DNA of 64,000 nt from Enterobacillus tribolii (GCF_003363015.1 NZ_QRAP01000007.1:186001-250000), one strand, 5' to 3'. Shown: positions 9,319 to 18,746, counted from the first letter of the stretch. Translations and numbers: made by a program. The notes: a model not told the origin generated them from the letters alone.

Positions 9319-9341
9319 AAGTTGCATTTATTATGAATCTT
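9319..9341 (-). promoter_or_regulatory. NsrR-like operator in the hcp promoter
   Basis: The region is an 11-1-11 inverted repeat: left arm AAGTTGCATTT, one base, right arm TTATGAATCTT, close to the published NsrR pattern AAnATGCATTT/AAATGnATnTT. A possible -10 (CATAAT, complement of 9330-9335) sits inside it, so NsrR bound here would block hcp transcription until NO appears. In E. coli hcp-hcr is NsrR-controlled. Confidence 0.6.
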
Positions 9342-9402
9342 TAAAAGATTAAGACTGACGACGTCATTTAAAAAGGCTTTTTTAATGCAACAATTGCTTT
9401 GT

Positions 9403-9416
9403 TTGATATAGCGCAA
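9403..9416 (-). promoter_or_regulatory. Possible FNR site upstream of hcp
   Basis: TTGAT-ATAG-CGCAA on the plus strand has one perfect FNR half (TTGAT) and a second half matching three of five bases. hcp is FNR-activated in E. coli. The distance to the proposed -10 (about 85 bp upstream of the start point) is not the usual -41.5, so this is a weak call. Confidence 0.3.
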
Positions 9417-9462
9417 TTTATGATGGAGAAAGTGAATCATTCTCACTTTTCGGCGGGAGAAA

Positions 9463-9487
9463 ACCGGCACGCATGATGCGCGCCGGT
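9463..9487 (-). terminator. lysO terminator
   Basis: An 11-bp stem (ACCGGCACGCA with TGCGCGCCGGT, one A-C mismatch, TGA loop) just after the lysO stop, followed on the minus strand by TTTCTC. Confidence 0.65.
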
Positions 9488-9494
9488 CAACGTA

Positions 9495-10394
9495 TCAGGA
9501 GGAGAAGACGGCCATTAAAACCGGGGCGATCAGGCTCAGTACGAAGCCGTGCACAATTGCCGCCGGTATAACTTCCAGCCCGCCGCTGCGCTGCAGGACC
9601 GGCAGGGTGAAGTCCATCGAGGTGGCGCCGCACAGGCCGAGGGCCGCGCTCCGGCTGCGGCGCACCAGCGTGGGGATCATCATGATGGCGAAAAGCTCCC
9701 TGGCGAGGTCGTTGAAGAATGCGGCGCTGCCGATCACCGGGCCGAAGGCGTCGGTCATCATGATGCCTGAGAGGGAGTACCAGCCGTAGGCGGAGGCGAT
9801 CGCCATGCCGGTGCGCAGCGGCAAACCGAGCAGCAGGGCGGCCAGCGCGCCGCCTGCCAGCGCGCTCAGGCACACGACGATCGCAATGATCATGCCGCGG
9901 CGGTTGAGCGCGATTTGCGCCAGCGTCATGCCGCCGTTGCGCAGTTGCAGGCCGACCAGCAGCAGCAAAAAGATCAGGGCGTATTCGCTGCCTGCGGAGG
10001 CATGGCGCAGCCAGCTCCATTGGGTCAGTCCGAGCAGAAAACCGCCGACCACCACGCCGCACAGCTTCAGTGATTCCAGCGCCATATGCAGACGGGACGG
10101 AAGCGTTTCCTGCTGATGCTTGCTGCGCCAGGGGCGACGGCGCTCAAGCAGGAGCAGCGCCAGTAAATTTGCGCCGATGATGCAGACGAAACACACCGAA
10201 GCGTATTGAAATATCAGCCACAGGTTGGCACTCAGGTTGTCCAGAAAAGCCAGGCTGATCCCCATGAAAAACAGAATGACGTACACCATCCAGCTCAAAA
10301 GGCGATTGATAAGGATAATCAGACTTTTTTGTCGTAAGGGAATGAGATAACCGATAATCAAAGGAACGAGAATAATTAAAAGACCTGAGTACAT
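9495..10394 (-). CDS. lysO: L-lysine exporter LysO (YbjE)
   Basis: A 299-residue, strongly hydrophobic inner-membrane protein of the LysO (DUF340) family, exporting lysine and toxic analogues such as thialysine. The chosen start gives MYSGLLIILVPLIIGYLIPLR, matching the E. coli N-terminus and length. Conserved features include FFMGISLAFLDNL near the N-terminus and ASAYGWYSLSGIMMTDAFGP and LCGATSMDFTLP in the C-terminal half. About eight membrane segments are visible. The frame stays open another 34 codons upstream to 10496, but that extension would add an extra hydrophobic stretch absent from E. coli LysO. In E. coli it is controlled by ArgP; no lysine riboswitch fold was recognised here. Confidence 0.93.
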   Translation of the reverse strand: MYSGLLIILVPLIIGYLIPLRQKSLIILINRLLSWMVYVILFFMGISLAFLDNLSANLWLIFQYASVCFVCIIGANLLALLLLERRRPWRSKHQQETLPSRLHMALESLKLCGVVVGGFLLGLTQWSWLRHASAGSEYALIFLLLLVGLQLRNGGMTLAQIALNRRGMIIAIVVCLSALAGGALAALLLGLPLRTGMAIASAYGWYSLSGIMMTDAFGPVIGSAAFFNDLARELFAIMMIPTLVRRSRSAALGLCGATSMDFTLPVLQRSGGLEVIPAAIVHGFVLSLIAPVLMAVFSS

Positions 10395-10543
10395 GGTAAA
10401 CCTGGATATGTTGTGACGTGGGTAACACGCTAACCAAAAGGCGGCGGAGAGTAAAGTTAAAGCTAATGCTTGACCTGTAAGCCCTTTTTTTATCATGCTG
10501 CGGTAAAGCCAGAGAAAATCCGGGCAGGTGAAGGAGATAACAT

Positions 10544-12211
10544 ATGTATCTTGAGCGTATCGAGATAGTAGGATTCCGCGGGATTAACCGGCTTTCGTTG
10601 ACGCTGGACGACAATACGGTGTTGATTGGCGAAAATGCCTGGGGGAAATCCAGCCTGCTGGACGCCATGACGCTGGCCCTGTCGCCGTCGCCGGAGCTGT
10701 ATCACTTCGAGGAAAGTGACTTCTACCATCCGCCCGGCGATGAAAACGCCAAAGAGCGTTCGCTGCAAATCGTATTTACTTTCTGTGAAACCGATATCGG
10801 GCATCACCGTTCCCCGCGCTATCAGCATCTTTCCCCGCTCTGGCAAAAGGGGGAGGATCGTTTTCACCGCATCTATTTCCGTCAGGTCGGCGAATTAACG
10901 GACGACGGCTCGGTATGCACCTGGCGTTCCTTCCTTGATGAGGAGGGAAATCCGTTGGCTTTCCACCATGTGGATAAGCTGGCGCGTGAGATTATCCGTC
11001 TGCATCCGGTACTGCGCCTGCGCGACACCCGTTTTATCCGCCGTTTGCGCCCGAACATGCTGTCGCAGCATGCGGAGCTGGATAATGAGGCGATCGCGAA
11101 ACAACTGGACGTGCTGACGCGCGAACTGGTGCGCAACCCGCAGAAGCTGAGCAACACCGATCTGCGCCACGGGCTTGATGCGATGAGGCAACTGCTGGAG
11201 CACTATTTTTCCGAGCAGAGCGCGGATAGCTATGTGCGCCATCGCCGGCGCCGCATAGAAAGCCTGCAAAGCAAGCAGGCGTGGCGCTCGCTGGAAAATA
11301 TCAACCGCCTCATCGCCGAGTCTGGCAGCCGCAGTATGCGGATGATTCTGCTGGGCCTGTTTTCCACCTTGTTGCAGGCGAAAGGCTCTCTGATCCTCGA
11401 TCCGCATGCCCGTCCGTTGCTGCTGGTAGAGGACCCGGAAACCCGCCTGCATCCCATTATGCTTTCCGTCGCCTGGGGGTTGCTGAATCAGTTGCCGCTG
11501 CAAAAAGTGACCACGACCAACTCCGGCGAATTGCTTTCCCTGATGCCGGTGGAGCGTGTCTGTCGGCTGGTGCGGCAGTCGGCCAGGGTCGCGACCTATC
11601 GCATCGGGCCGCGCGGCATGTCGCCGGAAGACAGCCGGCGCATCGCCTTTCATATTCGTTTTAACCGCGCCTCGTCGCTGTTTGCCCGTTGCTGGCTGCT
11701 GGTCGAGGGGGAAACGGAGGTCTGGCTGCTGAATGAGATGGCGCGCCAGTGCGGCTACCATTTCGAGGCGGAGGGGATTAAGGTGATTGAGTTCGCGCAG
11801 TGTGGCATCCGCCCCCTGGTTAAGTTCGCCCGGCGTATGGGTATTGAGTGGCACGTATTGGTCGATGGCGATGATGCGGGGAAAAAGTATGCGATGACCG
11901 TGCGTTCGCTTAACGAAAGCACGCAGGAAAACGATCGCGACCGGCTGACGGCGCTGCCTGCGCCGGACATGGAACACTATATGTACCGCGAAGGGTTTGC
12001 TCCGGTGTATCACCAGGTGGCGGGGCTGCCCGGTAATGTGCCGATGTCGATGCGTAAGGTGATCGACAAGGCGATACACCGCACTTCGAAGCCGGATTTG
12101 GCGATTGCCGTCGCCACGCAGGCGCAGGAGTGGGGCGTGGAATCTATCCCTTTGCTGCTGAAAGGAATGTTTTCCCGGGTGCTGTGGCTGGCGCGCGGCA
12201 AGGCAGATTAA
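10544..12211 (+). CDS. ybjD: OLD-family ATP-dependent nuclease-like protein YbjD
   Basis: A 555-residue protein with an ABC/SMC-type ATPase half and a C-terminal TOPRIM half, the design of OLD (overcoming lysogenization defect) family nucleases. Walker A is GENAWGKSS at residues 29-37; an ABC-like LLLVEDPETRLHP (Walker B, about 290) follows. The TOPRIM part shows LLVEGETE near 385 and the acidic VLVDGDDAGK near 437. The start ATG has an excellent AAGGAGATAAC leader. It is divergent from lysO, as in E. coli, although aqpZ is missing from between them. Its cellular role is not known; related OLD proteins serve phage defence, so a defence role is possible but not shown by the sequence. Confidence 0.92.
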   Translation: MYLERIEIVGFRGINRLSLTLDDNTVLIGENAWGKSSLLDAMTLALSPSPELYHFEESDFYHPPGDENAKERSLQIVFTFCETDIGHHRSPRYQHLSPLWQKGEDRFHRIYFRQVGELTDDGSVCTWRSFLDEEGNPLAFHHVDKLAREIIRLHPVLRLRDTRFIRRLRPNMLSQHAELDNEAIAKQLDVLTRELVRNPQKLSNTDLRHGLDAMRQLLEHYFSEQSADSYVRHRRRRIESLQSKQAWRSLENINRLIAESGSRSMRMILLGLFSTLLQAKGSLILDPHARPLLLVEDPETRLHPIMLSVAWGLLNQLPLQKVTTTNSGELLSLMPVERVCRLVRQSARVATYRIGPRGMSPEDSRRIAFHIRFNRASSLFARCWLLVEGETEVWLLNEMARQCGYHFEAEGIKVIEFAQCGIRPLVKFARRMGIEWHVLVDGDDAGKKYAMTVRSLNESTQENDRDRLTALPAPDMEHYMYREGFAPVYHQVAGLPGNVPMSMRKVIDKAIHRTSKPDLAIAVATQAQEWGVESIPLLLKGMFSRVLWLARGKAD

Positions 12212-12265
12212 TCGCCGTGGCTTGAATTACGGCATTCCGCCTTCATATATCAACAGCGCCCGGTA

Positions 12266-12295
12266 AAACAAAAAATGCCGGGCGATGCCGGCATT
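12266..12295 (-). terminator. cspD terminator
   Basis: Perfect 8-bp stem (AATGCCGG/CCGGCATT) with a six-base loop, followed on the minus strand by TTTTGTTTT. It lies between the convergent ends of ybjD and cspD. Confidence 0.85.
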
Positions 12296-12334
12296 GAGTA
12301 TCATGATGGTTATCCGTGACGAGGATGGGACGAT

Positions 12335-12565
12335 TCAGGGGGCCAGCTCTGGCTGACGTTGTGCAACCGGGACGATAGTGTCGGCATGATTGCCTTTCGG
12401 TCCCTGGTGTACGTTGAACTGCACAACCTGCCCGGCTTTAAGCGTACGGTAACCCTCCATCTGAATGGAGGAGTAGTGGGCGAATATGTCCTCGCCACCG
12501 TTTTGCGGGCAAATGAAGCCAAAGCCTTTAGCATTGTTGAACCATTTTACGGTACCCGTCTCCAT
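12335..12565 (-). CDS. cspD: Cold-shock-like protein CspD
   Basis: A 76-residue single cold-shock domain protein starting METGTVKWFNNAKGFGFI, with the RNP1 motif KGFGFI (13-18) and an RNP2-like DIFAHY motif. CspD is the stationary-phase, non-cold-inducible paralogue that binds single-stranded DNA and inhibits replication; its substitution of Tyr-Ser in the AHYSSIQMEGYRTLKAGQ part distinguishes it from CspA/C/E. It sits divergently upstream of clpSA exactly as in E. coli, where ybjX and macAB are its other neighbours; those are not present here. Confidence 0.95.
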   Translation of the reverse strand: METGTVKWFNNAKGFGFICPQNGGEDIFAHYSSIQMEGYRTLKAGQVVQFNVHQGPKGNHADTIVPVAQRQPELAP

Positions 12566-13069
12566 GCTTAAACATCCCTCGCAAGACTTGTAGTAGGGGA
12601 AACTTGCGGTGACGGCGTGTCAACCTTCAAGCCCCGTCAGTTAATGAGATAAGATTGATACAGGACGTGCGCCTAACATGTTCGCCATGAGAGGGAACAG
12701 CGTGAACATCTTAGGGACACGCCCTACGGGCAACGATTGAGAAGGCATTCCGGATTGATTGTGACGTCGCCGCCAATCGTTCGTTATGGCAGCGTTTTGT
12801 ACAAAACGACGCCAATTAACACGTTTACACTCTAGTGCATGCGGGCCTCACGTCAAGCGTGGTCCGTTTGAAATTACAGGGAATATTGCCAAACTTTGAA
12901 GCAGATAACGCTATTGTTGTAGATTGTCTGAAAAACCGTTGTCAGATGGGCGTGAGACGACACTTTAGCCGCGATCTGTGTCACAGTAATAAACGGACGC
13001 AGACGCCAATGACAGGATTTGCCTCCCGTAAACCACGGGCCGGCCGCAGCAAAAAATGATGGACAGGAC
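12566..13069. other. cspD-clpS divergent intergenic region (about 500 bp)
   Basis: No convincing gene was found. It must hold the cspD and clpS promoters. It contains a perfect 16-bp palindrome CGTTTTGTACAAAACG at 12793-12808 and a TTGACA-like hexamer facing cspD (complement of 12618-12623). A 74-codon frame at 12835-13059 has no family resemblance and no good ribosome binding site. Confidence 0.6.
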
Positions 13070-13390
13070 ATGGCAGATAACAATGATTGGCTGAATTTTG
13101 AACATTTAGTCGAAAATGAACAAATCAGTGAGGTAAAACCCCCGTCGATGTATAAAGTTATTCTAAACAACGATGACTATACGCCGATGGATTTTGTTAT
13201 TGACGTTCTGCAAAAGTTCTTTTCTTATGATATTGAACGTGCAACGCAGTTGATGCTCACCGTGCATTATAAGGGAAAGGCGATTTGCGGCGTGTTTACC
13301 GCGGAGGTTGCTGAAACCAAGGTAGCCCATGTTAATCGCTATGCGCGGGAGAATGAACATCCGCTGCTGTGTACGTTAGAAAAAGCCTGA
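13070..13390 (+). CDS. clpS: ClpAP adaptor protein ClpS
   Basis: A 106-residue N-recognin that binds proteins with N-degron residues and delivers them to ClpAP. The start [10 protein letters not shown] matches the E. coli length; the frame extends 17 codons upstream but the AGGAC-type leader and family length support 13070. The body is near identical to E. coli Clp[19 protein letters not shown], where the N-D-D-Y-T-P-M stretch forms the N-degron pocket, then [18 protein letters not shown] and a conserved [10 protein letters not shown] end. It is followed after 31 bases by clpA, so the adaptor and its ATPase are co-transcribed. Confidence 0.97.
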   Translation: MADNNDWLNFEHLVENEQISEVKPPSMYKVILNNDDYTPMDFVIDVLQKFFSYDIERATQLMLTVHYKGKAICGVFTAEVAETKVAHVNRYARENEHPLLCTLEKA

Positions 13391-13421
13391 TAAGGCCATC
13401 TTAAAGGGGGAGGTGCCTACT

Positions 13422-15698
13422 ATGCTCAATCAAGAACTGGAACTCAGTCTCAACATGGCTTTCGCCAGAGCGCGTGAGCACCGCCACGAGTTTATGACAG
13501 TGGAGCATCTGCTGCTCGCGTTGTTGAGTAACCCCGCCGCGCGTGAGGCGCTTGAGGCCTGTTCGGTCGACATGGCGGCGTTGCGGCAGGAACTTGAAAC
13601 CTTTATTGAACAAACCACGCCGACGTTGCCGAGCGGAGAGAGCGAGCGCGATACCCAGCCGACGCTGAGTTTTCAGCGCGTGCTGCAGCGGGCGGTGTTT
13701 CACGTTCAGTCATCCGGCCGCAGCGAAGTCAGCGGCGCAAACGTGCTGGTCGCCATCTTCAGCGAACAGGAGTCTCAGGCGGCCTATCTGCTGCGCAAAC
13801 ATGATGTCAGCCGTCTGGACGTGGTGAACTTTATTTCTCACGGTACCCGTAAGGATGAAAGCGGTCCGTCATCCAGCCCGGAAAATCAGCCCAGTGAAGA
13901 GCCGTCAGGCGGGGAGGATCGGATGGAGAACTTTACCACTAACCTGAACCAACTGGCGCGGGTAGGGGGGATCGATCCCCTTATCGGTCGTGAGCGTGAA
14001 CTGGAGCGCACCATTCAGGTACTGTGCCGCCGCCGTAAAAACAACCCGCTGCTGGTGGGAGAATCCGGCGTGGGCAAAACGGCGATTGCGGAAGGGCTGG
14101 CATGGCGCATCGTGCGCGGCGACGTGCCGGAAGTGATGGCGGATTGCACCATTTACTCGCTGGATATCGGTTCGCTGCTGGCCGGTACCAAATATCGCGG
14201 CGACTTTGAAAAACGCTTTAAGGCGTTGCTGAAGCAGCTGGAACAGGATAAAAGCAGCATCCTGTTCATTGATGAAATCCATACTATCATCGGCGCCGGT
14301 GCGGCGTCCGGCGGGCAGGTGGATGCGGCGAACCTGATTAAACCGCTGCTGTCCAGCGGGAAAATCCGCGTCATCGGGTCAACGACGTATCAGGAGTTCA
14401 GCAACATCTTTGAAAAAGACCGCGCCCTGGCGCGCCGCTTCCAGAAGATCGACATCACCGAACCTTCGGTAGAAGAGACGGTGCAGATCCTGAACGGGCT
14501 GAAGGCGAAATACGAGGCGCATCACGACGTGCGTTATACCGCCAAGGCTATTCGTGCTGCGGTTGAGCTGTCGGTGAAATACATCAACGACCGCCACCTG
14601 CCGGACAAAGCCATTGACGTAATTGACGAAGTCGGCGCGCGCAGTCGCCTGATGCCGGTGAGCAAGCGTAAGAAAACGGTTAACGTGGCGGACATTGAGT
14701 CCGTGGTGGCGCGCATCGCGCGTATCCCGGAGAAAACGGTCTCCGCCAGCGATCGTGACGTACTGCGCAGCCTGGGCGATCGTCTGAAAATGCTGGTGTT
14801 CGGCCAGGATAAAGCCATCAGCGTGCTGACCGAGGCTATCAAGATGAGCCGCGCTGGTTTGGGCCATGAGCACAAGCCTGTGGGGTCTTTCCTGTTCGCC
14901 GGGCCGACCGGGGTGGGGAAAACCGAAGTCACCGTGCAGTTGGCGAGGGCGCTGGACATCGAACTGCTGCGCTTCGATATGTCGGAATACATGGAACGCC
15001 ACACGGTAAGCCGCCTGATTGGCGCGCCTCCGGGCTATGTCGGGTTCGATCAGGGCGGGCTGCTGACCGATGCGGTCATTAAGCATCCGCATGCGGTGCT
15101 GCTGCTTGATGAAATCGAGAAAGCGCACCCGGACGTATTCAACCTGTTGTTGCAGGTGATGGATAACGGCACCCTGACCGACAACAACGGCCGCAAGGCG
15201 GATTTCCGCAATGTGATCCTGGTGATGACCACCAACGCCGGCGTACGCGAGATTCAGCGTAAGTCTATCGGCTTCCAGCAGCAGGATAACAGCACCGATG
15301 CGATGGAAGAAATCAAGAAGGTGTTTACGCCGGAGTTCCGTAACCGGCTGGATAACATCATCTGGTTCAACCATTTGTCGCCTGCGGTGATCCAACAGGT
15401 GGTCGATAAGTTCATCGTCGAGCTTCAGGCGCAACTGGATGCCAAAGGCGTGTCGCTGGAGGTCAGCGACGATGCGCGTAACTGGCTGGCAGAGAAAGGT
15501 TACGATAACGCTATGGGCGCACGCCCGATGACCCGCGTGATTCAGGAGAACCTCAAGAAGCCGCTGGCGAATGAGCTGTTGTTCGGTTCGCTGGTGGACG
15601 GGGGCTCCGTTACGGTGGGGCTGGATGCGGATAAGCAGCAACTGACCTACCAATTCCTCAGCGCGGAGAAACGCAAGGCGGAGGGGGCGGTGCATTAA
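13422..15698 (+). CDS. clpA: ATP-dependent Clp protease ATP-binding subunit ClpA
   Basis: A 758-residue HSP100/Clp AAA+ unfoldase that feeds substrates to ClpP. The N-domain (1-150, [20 protein letters not shown]) binds ClpS; AAA-1 has Walker A GESGVGKT (about 214-221) and Walker [12 protein letters not shown]-2 has Walker A GPTGVGKT (about 495) and Walker [13 protein letters not shown]. An IGF/L-type ClpP-docking loop is visible as KSIGFQ. The ATG at 13422 sits after GGGGGAGG; a GTG three codons earlier is possible but overlaps that Shine-Dalgarno. Same length as E. coli ClpA. clpP is not in the window. Confidence 0.98.
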   Translation: MLNQELELSLNMAFARAREHRHEFMTVEHLLLALLSNPAAREALEACSVDMAALRQELETFIEQTTPTLPSGESERDTQPTLSFQRVLQRAVFHVQSSGRSEVSGANVLVAIFSEQESQAAYLLRKHDVSRLDVVNFISHGTRKDESGPSSSPENQPSEEPSGGEDRMENFTTNLNQLARVGGIDPLIGRERELERTIQVLCRRRKNNPLLVGESGVGKTAIAEGLAWRIVRGDVPEVMADCTIYSLDIGSLLAGTKYRGDFEKRFKALLKQLEQDKSSILFIDEIHTIIGAGAASGGQVDAANLIKPLLSSGKIRVIGSTTYQEFSNIFEKDRALARRFQKIDITEPSVEETVQILNGLKAKYEAHHDVRYTAKAIRAAVELSVKYINDRHLPDKAIDVIDEVGARSRLMPVSKRKKTVNVADIESVVARIARIPEKTVSASDRDVLRSLGDRLKMLVFGQDKAISVLTEAIKMSRAGLGHEHKPVGSFLFAGPTGVGKTEVTVQLARALDIELLRFDMSEYMERHTVSRLIGAPPGYVGFDQGGLLTDAVIKHPHAVLLLDEIEKAHPDVFNLLLQVMDNGTLTDNNGRKADFRNVILVMTTNAGVREIQRKSIGFQQQDNSTDAMEEIKKVFTPEFRNRLDNIIWFNHLSPAVIQQVVDKFIVELQAQLDAKGVSLEVSDDARNWLAEKGYDNAMGARPMTRVIQENLKKPLANELLFGSLVDGGSVTVGLDADKQQLTYQFLSAEKRKAEGAVH

Positions 15699-15726
15699 TG
15701 CCGTGTGCTGCAGGTTAACATGAAGC

Positions 15727-15754
15727 AAAAAGCGCGCCTGAAGGCGCGCTTTTT
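15727..15754 (+). terminator. clpA rho-independent terminator
   Basis: AAAAAGCGCGCC and GGCGCGCTTTTT form a 12-bp stem with a TGAA loop right after clpA, with the T run included in the stem end. Confidence 0.9.
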
Positions 15755-15908
15755 AATGCCCGGAATTCAGCAAAGGGGAGACAGATAAAAGATGTGCGAA
15801 ACCGATCCGTCAAACGCGGACAGCCCTCCGTGAACCCTTTATGGCATGACCTACCCGCCGTGTGACCGGTTACCGGAATCCATGACGGGGAGAATGCTTA
15901 CAATAACC

Positions 15909-15924
15909 GCGCGGCGATGCGCGC
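15909..15924 (-). terminator. Possible infA terminator
   Basis: On the minus strand GCGCG and CGCGC pair around a six-base loop soon after the infA stop, followed by GGTTATTGT. The stem is short and the T run poor. Confidence 0.35.
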
Positions 15925-15939
15925 AGCTACGGGAGCCAA

Positions 15940-16188
<249 letters not shown>

Positions 16189-16277
16189 TTAACCGGCAAG
16201 ATAATGCCGAAAAACCCCGGTTATGTAAAGGCGTGTAAGTCGTTCTTCGCCGATAACAGGATCTTCTGACCGGGATT

Positions 16278-16985
16278 TCAGGTCGGAATGTAGGGATACA
16301 GCATTTTAGGTTGCCAGCAATAGGGGGACAACCGTTGTTTCTGATAATCCAGCAAATGGCGCAGATAATCCCGCCGCGAAATTTCACGCGCGCCGAGGGA
16401 GGCCGTATGATCGTTCAGCACCTGGCAATCGAATAATTCGCCGCCGTGGGTGACGAAATGGTGGGTGAACAGGATCAGGGCGGTTTTGGAGGCGTTGCTG
16501 ACCCGGCTGAACATCGACTCGCCGCAAAACAACGAGCCCTGCGCCAGGCCGTACAGGCCGCCGACCAGTTCGCCATCCAGCCAGACTTCAATGGAATGGG
16601 CATAGCCGAGCTGGTGCAACTGAATATAGGCCTGTTGCACGTCTTCCCCGATCCAGGTGCCTTCGGCGCGCTGTTGGGCGCATCCGGCGACCACGTCGGC
16701 AAATGCCTGGTTCAGCGTGACCTGAAACGGATTGCGGCGCAGAAATTTATGCATGCTGCGGCTAATGTGCAGTTCTGCGGGATACAGCACCGCCCGCGGA
16801 TCCGGAGACCACCAGAGAATGACGTCCCCTGGCGTAAACCAGGGGAAAATGCCGCGCTGGTAGGCCGCCAGCAGGCGCTCCGGGCGCAGGTCGCCGCCGA
16901 TAGCCAGTAACCCGTTTGGCTCACGTAGCGCACTTTCCGGGGAAGGGAACGCAACGTTTTGTCGATCAAGTTGCATTAAACGCAT
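16278..16985 (-). CDS. aat: Leucyl/phenylalanyl-tRNA--protein transferase
   Basis: A 235-residue enzyme that adds Leu or Phe from aminoacyl-tRNA to the N-terminal Arg or Lys of proteins, making N-degrons that ClpS recognises (clpS is close by). Family marks: [21 protein letters not shown] near the N-terminus, [21 protein letters not shown], and [15 protein letters not shown] plus [15 protein letters not shown] in the C-terminal acetyltransferase-like domain. It follows cydC with a 31-base gap on the same strand, so cydD-cydC-aat is probably one transcript, as in E. coli. Confidence 0.97.
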   Translation of the reverse strand: MRLMQLDRQNVAFPSPESALREPNGLLAIGGDLRPERLLAAYQRGIFPWFTPGDVILWWSPDPRAVLYPAELHISRSMHKFLRRNPFQVTLNQAFADVVAGCAQQRAEGTWIGEDVQQAYIQLHQLGYAHSIEVWLDGELVGGLYGLAQGSLFCGESMFSRVSNASKTALILFTHHFVTHGGELFDCQVLNDHTASLGAREISRRDYLRHLLDYQKQRLSPYCWQPKMLYPYIPT

Positions 16986-17016
16986 GAATGTCTCTCTGTG
17001 AAACCACCAGACTTAA

Positions 17017-18744
17017 CTATAGTCGTTGACATAGCTGATAGTAACGCCCGTGTTGTTGCAATAATGCGTCATGAGTACCCTGTTCGATAATTTTTCCGTC
17101 ATCCATCACCGCGATGCGATCAAATAACGACAGGCCGTGCAGGCGATGGGTAATCAGCAACAGCGTCTTGTCATGGCAATGTTCCAGAATCAGGCGCAGG
17201 ATTTGTTGTTCCGTATCTGCATCCAGTCCTTCCGTCGGCTCATCCAGCAGCAGCAGCGGCGCACGGTGCAGCAGCGCGCGTGCGATGCCGAGCCGGCGCT
17301 GTTCCCCGCCCGACAGCGGGCGGCCGCCTTCGCCCAGCCAGGCGTTCAGCCCGGCATCATTCAGCAGCTTTTCCAGCCCAACCTGTTGCAGGACGCGGGT
17401 TAACGCGTAGTCATCCGCCGCATCGTCGGCGATGCGCAGGTTGTCACGCAGCGTGGCGCTGAACACGTGCACCCGCTGGCCGACGACGCTCATGCTGGCG
17501 CGCAGGGTCGCTTCGTCGAACTGCGTCAGCGGGACGCCGTTCAGCATAATACGGCCTTGCTGCGGATCCCAGGCGCGGGTGATCAGCTGCATCAGCGTTG
17601 ATTTACCGCAGCCGGTGCGCCCCAGTAAGGCGACCTTCTCTCCGGGCGTCAGGGTAAGGGAAATGTCCCGCAACGCCGCTACGGGCTGCTCAGGGTAGCT
17701 GAACGTCATGTTTTCCACTGACAGCGAGACGGACTCCCCGTGTGTACCGCAAGCGCCCTGCGCCGGGAAGGTCACTTCGGGTTGCTGGCCGATAATCTGC
17801 GCGACCCGCTGTGCCGAAGCGGTAACCTGGCCGAGGTGCTGAAATGCGCCGGCGACGGGCGCCAGCGCTTCAAAAGCGGCGAGGGCAGCAAAGACGAACA
17901 GGGCGATTAAGGCGCCTGGTTGTGATGACGCGCCGATGCCGCCGGCGGCCAGCCAGAGGATCAGGGTGAAGGTCAGCCCTGACGCCAGGATCATCAGCGC
18001 CTGTGAGAGCGCCATCAGGCGGGTCTGGCGGCGCTGATTTTCCTGCCAGTTTTGCTCTTTTTCATCCAACTGACGGCGGAACGTGGTGATGGCGCCGTAA
18101 ATCACCAGCTCGGCATGTCCCTGCAGCCACATCATCAATTGGGTGCGGTAGTCTGCGCGCAGGGCGGTCAGCGCGATGCCGATCGGCTTTCCGGCGCGGT
18201 AGAACACCAGCGGGAGCAGCAACAGCAGCGCCAGCATGATGCCGCCTAACGTCAGCGCCAGCGTGACGTCCAGCCAGGCGAGGCCGAACGTCGCTACGGC
18301 AATCACCACCGCGGCGCTGAGCAGCGGTGATAATACCCGCAGATAGAGGTGATCCAGGGTATCGACGTCGGCCACCAGGCGGTTGAGCAACTCAGCATGA
18401 CGGAAACGCGCGATGCCGCCCGGCGACAGCGGCAGGATCTTGCTGAAGGTGAACACCCGCAGATGAGACAACACGCGGAAGGTGGCGTCGTGGCTGACCA
18501 CGCGTTCAGCATAACGGCTGGCGGTACGGATGATGGCCGCACCGCGTACGCCGCCGGCAGGCAGCATATAGTTGAAGGTATACAGCCCGGCAAATCCGGC
18601 CAGCGCAGAGGCGGCGAGAAACCAGCCGGACAGCGTCAGCAGGCCGATGCTGGCCAGCAGGGTGACGATCGCCAGCACCATACCGAGCGAAAGCCGGAAC
18701 CAATGACGGCGGTAGAGCGCCAGAAAGGGCAGAAGTACGCGCAT
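17017..18744 (-). CDS. cydC: Heterodimeric thiol ABC exporter, subunit CydC
   Basis: A 575-residue half-transporter with an N-terminal six-helix membrane domain and a C-terminal ATPase (Walker A LLGRTGCGKST, signature LSGGEQRRLGIARAL, Walker B LLLLDEPTEGLD). With CydD it exports glutathione and cysteine to the periplasm and is needed for cytochrome bd assembly. Start MRVLLPFLALYRRHWF chosen because it matches E. coli and begins 2 bases after the cydD stop; the frame remains open 37 codons upstream inside cydD. Tight spacing means translational coupling. Confidence 0.96.
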   Translation of the reverse strand: MRVLLPFLALYRRHWFRLSLGMVLAIVTLLASIGLLTLSGWFLAASALAGFAGLYTFNYMLPAGGVRGAAIIRTASRYAERVVSHDATFRVLSHLRVFTFSKILPLSPGGIARFRHAELLNRLVADVDTLDHLYLRVLSPLLSAAVVIAVATFGLAWLDVTLALTLGGIMLALLLLLPLVFYRAGKPIGIALTALRADYRTQLMMWLQGHAELVIYGAITTFRRQLDEKEQNWQENQRRQTRLMALSQALMILASGLTFTLILWLAAGGIGASSQPGALIALFVFAALAAFEALAPVAGAFQHLGQVTASAQRVAQIIGQQPEVTFPAQGACGTHGESVSLSVENMTFSYPEQPVAALRDISLTLTPGEKVALLGRTGCGKSTLMQLITRAWDPQQGRIMLNGVPLTQFDEATLRASMSVVGQRVHVFSATLRDNLRIADDAADDYALTRVLQQVGLEKLLNDAGLNAWLGEGGRPLSGGEQRRLGIARALLHRAPLLLLDEPTEGLDADTEQQILRLILEHCHDKTLLLITHRLHGLSLFDRIAVMDDGKIIEQGTHDALLQQHGRYYQLCQRL

Positions 18745-18746
18745 GA

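Noticed and set aside
7636-9336. 566-codon open frame antisense to hcp
   Set aside because: It mirrors hcp exactly, has repetitive Asp/Gly/Gln-rich composition typical of antisense frames in GC-rich genes, and no family features.
10395-10543. Lysine riboswitch in front of lysO
   Set aside because: The spacer is too short (about 150 bp) and lacks the recognisable conserved helices.
12835-13059. 74-codon frame upstream of clpS
   Set aside because: No Shine-Dalgarno or homology; lies in the promoter region of clpS.
14379-15728. 449-codon frame antisense to clpA
   Set aside because: Shadow frame; ClpA on the other strand is unambiguous.
15760-15935. tRNA-Ser (serW) expected beside infA
   Set aside because: Searched both strands for the T-loop and acceptor stem; not present.
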